10,818 nt of DNA from Pseudomonadota bacterium. Its GTDB lineage: Bacteria; Desulfobacterota; Desulfobulbia; Desulfobulbales; Desulfobulbaceae. The DNA lies in NCBI GenBank assembly GCA_009782165.1, contig WQUH01000188.1, positions 1 through 10,818 of the forward strand. The letters run 5' to 3'. The notes below the pieces were generated by a model. That model made no database searches. It was not told the origin of the DNA and worked only from the letters and a program-made list of their open reading frames with translations. Positions 6,935 through 10,818 of the stretch are shown in pieces. The position numbers and the translations under genes are program-made. Within the stretch, counting starts at the first letter, position 1. Each line of letters opens with the position of its first letter.

Positions 6935-7936
6935 TCATTCCACTTTCCAGGACAGGAGGGTCAGCCCCCTGTCGTCGCGCCGCAGGTAACCGACCCCGGT
7001 CCGGCTGAACTGATGGAACGCGGCCGTCACCCGCACCTCGAAATATGGCCCGGCCGCCACCAGCAGACTGTTGCTGAACTCGATTGCGGCGGGAAAACCG
7101 CTCACCCCTCGATACCATCCAGTTTGAGCCAACGTTTCAGCATATTGCCGATCATTGCGATAATCAATCAATTCCTGTGCCAATTTTGGGCTCATGTCCG
7201 GCGACAGGGCCTGGAGGACCGGCAGGGGCGCGGTGTTCAGGTTCACGGTGCCGCTGTCGCCCAGCACCGTGATGTAGCCGGCCAGCCCTTCATGTCCGGC
7301 GTCTCCGAACAGAAGCGCCCTGGTCATCCCCTTGACCAGCAGCAGTTCCTCCACCGTGGCCGCCGGGCCGTTCCGGCAGACATAGGGAGGATCCAGCCCC
7401 TGATAGTAGGAGGTTTCAGCCCCGCCATGCCGCTCTTCATCGTCCGCGTCGATCCAGTCGCCGATGGCATCGAGCAGATCCTCGGCCGCATTGACGCTGT
7501 CGACGGCAAACCGGCCGGAGGTCAGCAACCGCAGCCAGATCTGGCGGTAGGCCTCCTTGCCGCCGCTTCCCAGGGCATTGACCTGCAAACGGCCGCTCAG
7601 GGCGCTCACCTCCACCTTGAGCGCCACCTCGCCGCTCAGGGATGCGAACTGGTCCGGCTCAAGGGTGGCCCAGGCGTCGTGGGGCGATTCAAAGGCTTTG
7701 GGGTTGTCCAACCGGTCCGCGACCAGGGCCGCCCGCGCCAGGTTCAAGCCCGCCAGCACCATGGAGTCGAGGCGCACCTGCTCGCGCTGGGCGGTGGCAA
7801 CCGTGATCTGGCGGTCAACGGTGATCATCAACTGGATGGTCATGGCCACCAGCAGGCTGATGATCAGCAGGGTCAGCACCAGGGCAATGCCCGACTGCTT
7901 ATCCTTGCGGCGGCCGCTGTCCATTGCCGGGTCCAT
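6935..7936 (-). CDS. gspK: Type II secretion system minor pseudopilin GspK
   Basis: GspK is the large minor pseudopilin that caps the pseudopilus tip with GspI and GspJ. The 333-aa product has a 16-residue leader ending QSG, then IALVLTLLIISLLVAMTIQL as the hydrophobic alpha helix. Cleavage by the prepilin peptidase is expected at G16-I17. Position +5 is Leu, not Glu; a missing Glu5 is normal for GspK and suits a tip subunit. The family signature is clear: IGDWIDADDEERHGGAE (about 158-174), then YYQGLDPPYVCRNGP and VEELLLVKGM, carrying the acidic residues expected for calcium binding. VNLNTAPLPVLQAL (231-244) belongs to the helical (SAM-like) insert. The ATG at 7936 has GGAG 7 nt upstream and lies inside gspJ (38-nt overlap), so the two tip subunits are probably made in step. 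A second ATG at 7924 lacks such a site. Confidence 0.96.
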   Translation of the reverse strand: MDPAMDSGRRKDKQSGIALVLTLLIISLLVAMTIQLMITVDRQITVATAQREQVRLDSMVLAGLNLARAALVADRLDNPKAFESPHDAWATLEPDQFASLSGEVALKVEVSALSGRLQVNALGSGGKEAYRQIWLRLLTSGRFAVDSVNAAEDLLDAIGDWIDADDEERHGGAETSYYQGLDPPYVCRNGPAATVEELLLVKGMTRALLFGDAGHEGLAGYITVLGDSGTVNLNTAPLPVLQALSPDMSPKLAQELIDYRNDRQYAETLAQTGWYRGVSGFPAAIEFSNSLLVAAGPYFEVRVTAAFHQFSRTGVGYLRRDDRGLTLLSWKVE

Positions 7937-8684
7937 CGTCGGGCTCCACCGGGATCAGGATCCGGGTGCTGAAGGTCTGGAAGCTCTCCCGGTCGGGGTC
8001 GATCCAGAACTCCAGGGTGCACTGCACCGCCGCGGGCAACCGCTCCGCCTGCGCCTCCCCTTCGCGCCTCCCCGCCTCCCTGCCGTTCTTCTGTTCCGGG
8101 GCAATCGCCGCCGCCTGGCCGCTCTCCCCCGCCTCCCGCCAGGTTTCCCGCCAACTGTCAAGCTCCTGCCCGGCCTGGTCGTAGTAGCGCAACTCCAGGG
8201 CGCGCACCGAGTCGGCCAGAAGAAAGGCCGGTTCCGCGCCATCGTCGCCGGTCACGGTCGCTCCAGCCATTTCGGATTGGGGCAGTACCAGGGCTTCCGA
8301 GCGCAGCAGCTTCCAGGTTCGTTCATCGTCCTGATCCGCCGTCAGTTGATAGCGGATCCGCGCCACCCCGGCCTTCTGTTTGTCCGGATTCAGGACCAAC
8401 CGGGCCTGCGAGGCGAAATCGAGGCCATCGGCCCGCCGGCCATGAACCGAGTTGTTCTGCCCGACAAAGGGAACCTGGCGGATCGAGATCGCGGCGGTCA
8501 GATCCTCGGTGATCCGGCGCATGGCGGTCTGGGCCTGGAAGCAGACCTCCTCTTCCCTGGCGGTGGCCTCGATCACCCGAATGGAGCTGGTCAGCGCCAG
8601 CCCCAGCATGGCCATGACCACCCCGAGCACGGTCATCGCCAGCAACAGTTCCAGCAGGGTGAAGCCCCGATGCCGCATCGTCAT
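7899..8684 (-). CDS. gspJ: Type II secretion system minor pseudopilin GspJ
   Basis: GspJ is a minor pseudopilin of the pseudopilus tip complex (261 aa). A very short leader MTMRHRG is followed by FTLLELLLAMTVLGVVMAML, giving cleavage at G7-F8 with Glu at +5. Conserved stretches follow: AMRRITEDLTAAISIR (54-69), GLDFASQARLVLNP (87-100), RIRYQLTAD, and SVRALELRYYDQAGQELDSW (159-178). Between that strand and the final LPAAVQCTLEFWID (216-229) lies a charged low-complexity stretch (about 183-214, rich in Glu, Arg, Gln, Ala), longer than the short loop I would expect. The ATG at 8684 overlaps the gspI stop as ATGA, so coupling is likely. Another ATG two codons on (8678) is possible. The 3' end overlaps gspK. 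The family call is firm. Confidence 0.95.
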   Translation of the reverse strand: MTMRHRGFTLLELLLAMTVLGVVMAMLGLALTSSIRVIEATAREEEVCFQAQTAMRRITEDLTAAISIRQVPFVGQNNSVHGRRADGLDFASQARLVLNPDKQKAGVARIRYQLTADQDDERTWKLLRSEALVLPQSEMAGATVTGDDGAEPAFLLADSVRALELRYYDQAGQELDSWRETWREAGESGQAAAIAPEQKNGREAGRREGEAQAERLPAAVQCTLEFWIDPDRESFQTFSTRILIPVEPDDGPGNGQRPPQG

Positions 8685-9175
8685 CGCGCCAGGCCCCCTC
8701 TGGGCCGGACCCCGCCGGCCCCGGCCCGCTGCCCCGCGCCAGCCGCGTCTTGCTGCTTCTTGCAGACGATGGTTCGCGCGGTATAGGTCTGGCTCGCATC
8801 GCCGTCCAGCAGGATCGTCACATCGATGGTCTTCAGCAGACCGTCGCTGCCCTTGATGCCGCTCTCGCTCGCGCCGACCTCTCCCACCTCCGCCTGCCAG
8901 GAGAAATGCGGAAAGGCCTCGCCGAAATCCCCGCTGCCGCCGGTCAGACCTTCAAAATCCGCGCGGCTCAACTCGGTCAGTTTTCCCTGCGCCAGCATCG
9001 AGGCCACAACGTCGAAGCGCGAGCCGGTGGCGAGGGCCACGCTCCGCGCCTGCGCGCCGATCAGGGTCACCAGGGCGATGGCGATCAGCGCCACGGCGAT
9101 CATCACCTCCAGGAGGGTGAATCCCGGCGCCTGGCCCGGTTTACTGGAACAGGGTGGGCGTTTCAGGGGGAGCAT
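8681..9175 (-). CDS. gspI: Type II secretion system minor pseudopilin GspI
   Basis: GspI is a minor pseudopilin that starts tip-complex assembly with GspJ and GspK. From the ATG at 9175 the product is 164 aa. A basic 18-residue leader ends APG, then FTLLEVMIAVALIAIALVTL forms the hydrophobic helix with Glu at +5. The pattern SVALATGSRFDVVASMLAQGKLTEL follows, typical of GspI. A beta domain includes FSWQAEVGEVG and IDVTILLDGDASQTYTART. After the last strand comes a Gly/Ala/Arg-rich tail of about 26 residues (QQDAAGAGQRAGAGGVRPRG), making it longer than the usual GspI of roughly 120-130 aa. The frame extends to a TTG at 9187, but the ATG at 9175 with GGACGGG just upstream is better. The start lies 35 nt inside gspH, and the stop overlaps the gspJ start. 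Confidence 0.93.
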   Translation of the reverse strand: MLPLKRPPCSSKPGQAPGFTLLEVMIAVALIAIALVTLIGAQARSVALATGSRFDVVASMLAQGKLTELSRADFEGLTGGSGDFGEAFPHFSWQAEVGEVGASESGIKGSDGLLKTIDVTILLDGDASQTYTARTIVCKKQQDAAGAGQRAGAGGVRPRGGLAR

Positions 9176-9698
9176 ACCCGTCCACAATCTTCACTTTGCC
9201 GAGAAACGGCGTCAGGACCACGGACATCTCCTGGCCGTCTTCCCGGCGCAGATGGATGATCGTCGGTTCGACATACCCGTTTTTACTGAAGCGGATGGCC
9301 ATAACCTCGTTGGCCTGCATCCCGCCGAACCAGGACCACAGATCCCGGACCGCCACCGTGTCGGGGAGCGTAAGCCGATCTTCCCTGTTGACCACGTTCG
9401 CCCTTTGCTCCGGTTGCGGCTGTTCCGCCGGCTCCGCCACAAAGAGCCGCTCGCCGGATCTGTAGGTCAGGACAAAGGGGATCTGGCGGCGCTGCGCCAT
9501 CTGCGCCGAGTGATGGATCAGCCCCACCAGTTTGCGGACCGTTGTTTTCAACTGATCGGCATAGAGGAAGTTGCCGATTTGCGGCACGGCGAACGAGGCG
9601 ATCAGAGCCATCAGGGCCATCACCACGATCAGCTCGACCAGGGTGAAACCCCTGTCGCGTCCGGGGCGGCGCGGCGCGGCGGCAGCGGCGGCAGGCAT
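9141..9698 (-). CDS. gspH: Type II secretion system minor pseudopilin GspH
   Basis: GspH is the minor pseudopilin thought to bridge the tip complex and the GspG filament. The product is 185 aa. An unusual Ala-rich leader (MPAAAAAAPRRPGRDRG) is cleaved at G17-F18, followed by FTLVELIVVMALMALIASFA with Glu at +5. Then comes AVPQIGNFLYADQLKTTVRK and LIHHSAQMAQRRQIPFVLTY, the helix-to-sheet pattern of GspH/FimT-like pseudopilins. FSKNGYVEPTIIHLR (137-151) matches the FxxxG segment of this family, followed by the final strands. The ATG at 9698 lies 8 nt after the gspG stop. Only a weak GAG precedes it, so coupling to gspG is likely. The identity as GspH, rather than a second GspG, follows from the divergent C-terminal domain and the order G-H-I-J-K. 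Confidence 0.93.
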   Translation of the reverse strand: MPAAAAAAPRRPGRDRGFTLVELIVVMALMALIASFAVPQIGNFLYADQLKTTVRKLVGLIHHSAQMAQRRQIPFVLTYRSGERLFVAEPAEQPQPEQRANVVNREDRLTLPDTVAVRDLWSWFGGMQANEVMAIRFSKNGYVEPTIIHLRREDGQEMSVVLTPFLGKVKIVDGYAPPETPTLFQ

Positions 9699-9706
9699 GG
9701 CCGGCT

Positions 9707-10168
9707 CTACTTAAGCTCCCAACTGTTGATGTCCGCGTCAAAGCCTTCGCCCCCGGCCTGACCGTCGGCGCCGTGCGAGCTGAGGTCATAGTCGCCGTGC
9801 AATCCGGGGCTGATGTAGACAAAATCGTTGTCCCACGGATCCTTGGGGACGGTCCCCTTTTCCAGATAGCCGCCGGTGCGCCACTTCTTGGCCAGGTTGC
9901 CGGTGGCGGGCGGTTCCACCAGGGCCCGCAGTCCCTGTTCGGTGGTCGGATATTTCCCGTTGTCGAGCTTGTACAGCTTGAGCGCCTGTTCGATCGACTG
10001 GATCTGGATGGCCGCCTTGGTCCGCCGGGCCTCCTCCGGCTTGTCCATGAACCGCGGGACCACGAGTCCCGCCAGGATGCCGATGATCACCAGCACCACC
10101 ATCAGTTCGATCAGGGTGAATCCCTGTTCGCTGTACCCTGTCCGTTTGTTTGCAGATCGTGATTTCAT
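9707..10168 (-). CDS. gspG: Type II secretion system major pseudopilin GspG
   Basis: GspG is the main subunit of the periplasmic pseudopilus. From the ATG at 10168 the product is 153 aa. The leader MKSRSANKRTGYSEQG is cleaved at G16-F17 by a prepilin peptidase encoded elsewhere. The mature helix is FTLIELMVVLVIIGILAGLV with Glu at +5. The family core is near-canonical: VPRFMDKPEEARRTKAAIQI, LKLYKLDNGKYPTTEQGLRA, GYLEKGTVPKDPWDNDFVYI, then SSHGADGQAGGEGFDADINS with the acidic and carbonyl ligands of the structural calcium site. ATGs stand in tandem at 10171 and 10168, and GAGAG at 10175-10179 is 3 or 6 nt away, favouring 10168. A GTG at 10219 would add 17 residues in front of the leader and is unlikely. 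It is the first pseudopilin gene and lies 57 nt after the CFI-box gene. Confidence 0.98.
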   Translation of the reverse strand: MKSRSANKRTGYSEQGFTLIELMVVLVIIGILAGLVVPRFMDKPEEARRTKAAIQIQSIEQALKLYKLDNGKYPTTEQGLRALVEPPATGNLAKKWRTGGYLEKGTVPKDPWDNDFVYISPGLHGDYDLSSHGADGQAGGEGFDADINSWELK

Positions 10169-10174
10169 CATGTT

Positions 10175-10179
10175 CTCTC
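10175..10179 (-). promoter_or_regulatory. Ribosome binding site of gspG
   Basis: The minus strand reads GAGAG, then AAC, then tandem ATGs. The spacing of 6 nt favours the second ATG (10168). It argues against the upstream GTG at 10219. Confidence 0.45.
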
Positions 10180-10225
10180 GTATTGAACAACCTTCCGGCA
10201 ATCGCCCGGATCCAGACACATCATC

Positions 10226-10818
10226 TCAGTGACGGGGCCGCAGCCGGCGGGCGGCGGCATACCCCATCAACGCCGTACCGGCCAGGCAGCCCGCCAGGGT
10301 CACCCCCAGGCCCAGCCGCAGGGCCAACCAGGAAAAACCGACCCAGGGCAGAAGCAGCACGCGGCCGATGAAGCGAAGGGGCGCGCTTTCGGCAACCATC
10401 TCGGCTACAGGCGGCGACACCCGGTAGTACAGGTTAACCAGCCACCTGCCGCAGGCGTTGTGGAGCAGGAAGGCGTCGCGGAAATCCCTGAGGATGGAGA
10501 CCGAAGGATGCAGGAAGGTGCCGAACGAGGCGGTGGCGATGAAGCAGGCGTCCGCTGTCCGCACATTGATCTGGTTGCCGTAATAGACATCGCCTTTGGC
10601 GGTGAGCGCATAGGCCCGGATATAGTAGAGGGTGCCGGGCACAAGATGTTCCACCACCGCCCTGAATCTGCCCGCGCCGCCGCCGGAGACGGTCACCTCT
10701 CCGGTTGCCGGCCGCCGGCCGGTAACGGCTCGGGGCGCCGCCGGTTCGGCGGCCATGGCTTCGGGCAGGAAAAAGCCCGCCAGCGCGTCGATGCCGCGCT
10801 GGAAGACCGGCGTTATGA
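10226..10818 (-). CDS. CFI-box C-terminal-domain protein with fibronectin-III-like segment (partial, start beyond window)
   Basis: The frame is open to the right edge, so the N-terminus and full length are unknown; an in-frame ATG at 10756 exists but nothing marks it as the start. Numbered from that ATG, residues 20-67 match the second half of a fibronectin-III-like domain (GAGRFRAVVEHLVPGTLYYI, then RAYALTAKGDVYYGNQINVR). Cys71 opens the CFI box CFIATASFGTFLHPSV. A helical stretch with LRDFRDAFLL and VNLYYRVSPPVAE follows, then hydrophobic segments at about 129-148 and 149-167, and a basic tail ARRLRPRH. To my knowledge this layout matches the CFI-box-CTERM proteins of Desulfobacterota and relatives, a presumed C-terminal sorting or anchoring region whose processing is unknown. 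Position directly before gspG suggests a link to type II secretion, either as substrate or surface partner; that link is inference. Confidence 0.75.
   Translation of the reverse strand, partial: ITPVFQRGIDALAGFFLPEAMAAEPAAPRAVTGRRPATGEVTVSGGGAGRFRAVVEHLVPGTLYYIRAYALTAKGDVYYGNQINVRTADACFIATASFGTFLHPSVSILRDFRDAFLLHNACGRWLVNLYYRVSPPVAEMVAESAPLRFIGRVLLLPWVGFSWLALRLGLGVTLAGCLAGTALMGYAAARRLRPRH

Noticed and set aside
7871..7888. GspK lacking Glu at position +5 as a defect
   Set aside because: Absence of Glu5 is the normal state for GspK tip pseudopilins.
10194..10210. Small inverted repeat TCCGG/CCGGA between the CFI-box gene and gspG, as a terminator
   Set aside because: Five base pairs with a 7-nt loop and no T-run. 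It is too weak for an intrinsic terminator, and short GC palindromes are common in such DNA.
10172..10225. A promoter for the gsp genes in the 54-nt region before gspG
   Set aside because: I see no -35/-10 pair with proper spacing and no sigma-54 GG-N10-GC element. The main promoter may lie upstream of the CFI-box gene, outside the window.
1..10818. Mobile elements, CRISPR arrays, tRNA or rRNA genes
   Set aside because: No transposase-like frame, spaced direct repeats or RNA gene signature was seen. The window is filled by one continuous operon.

Overview
The window is the body of a type II secretion system (T2SS, general secretory pathway) gene cluster. Every gene I can support lies on the minus strand, so transcription runs from the right edge to the left. 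In transcription order they are a CFI-box C-terminal-domain protein (partial at the right edge), gspG, gspH, gspI, gspJ, gspK, gspL, gspM, gspN, gspC, gspD and the first third of gspE (partial at the left edge). gspG to gspD form a tight run: gspI-gspJ and gspL-gspM overlap by ATGA, gspH-gspI and gspJ-gspK overlap by about 35-38 nt, and the other gaps are 8-47 nt. The gspD-gspE gap is 78 nt. One polycistronic transcript with translational coupling is the simplest reading.

The organism is a Gram-negative (diderm) bacterium with GC-rich DNA. The G-H-I-J-K-L-M-N-C-D-E order, the AsmA-like GspN next to GspC/D, a PilM-like GspL and the CFI-box protein all suggest a deltaproteobacterial lineage (Desulfobacterota or a relative). 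This is inference from gene content; no rRNA or other taxonomic marker is present.

Region by region: 10226-10818 encodes the C-terminal part of a surface or exported protein with a fibronectin-III-like half-domain, a CFI box, hydrophobic segments and a basic tail. 6935-10168 encodes the major pseudopilin GspG and the minor pseudopilins H, I, J and K. 3882-6897 encodes the inner-membrane platform proteins GspL and GspM and the accessory protein GspN. 765-3877 encodes GspC, which links the inner and outer membranes, and the secretin GspD. 1-686 encodes the N-terminal part of the assembly ATPase GspE. gspF and the prepilin peptidase gspO are not in the window.

Together GspE (ATPase), L and M drive assembly of a G/H/I/J/K pseudopilus in the periplasm. 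The pseudopilus pushes folded substrates through the GspD channel, which GspC couples to the platform.

Three departures from the textbook system stand out. The secretin ends in a tetratricopeptide-repeat (TPR) domain where many GspD proteins carry a pilotin-binding S-domain. GspC has its homology region but no PDZ or coiled-coil domain, only a long Pro/Glu-rich tail. A CFI-box protein sits immediately upstream of gspG, making it a candidate dedicated substrate or client. The plus strand carries long open frames opposite gspD and gspL, but these look like codon-bias shadows.
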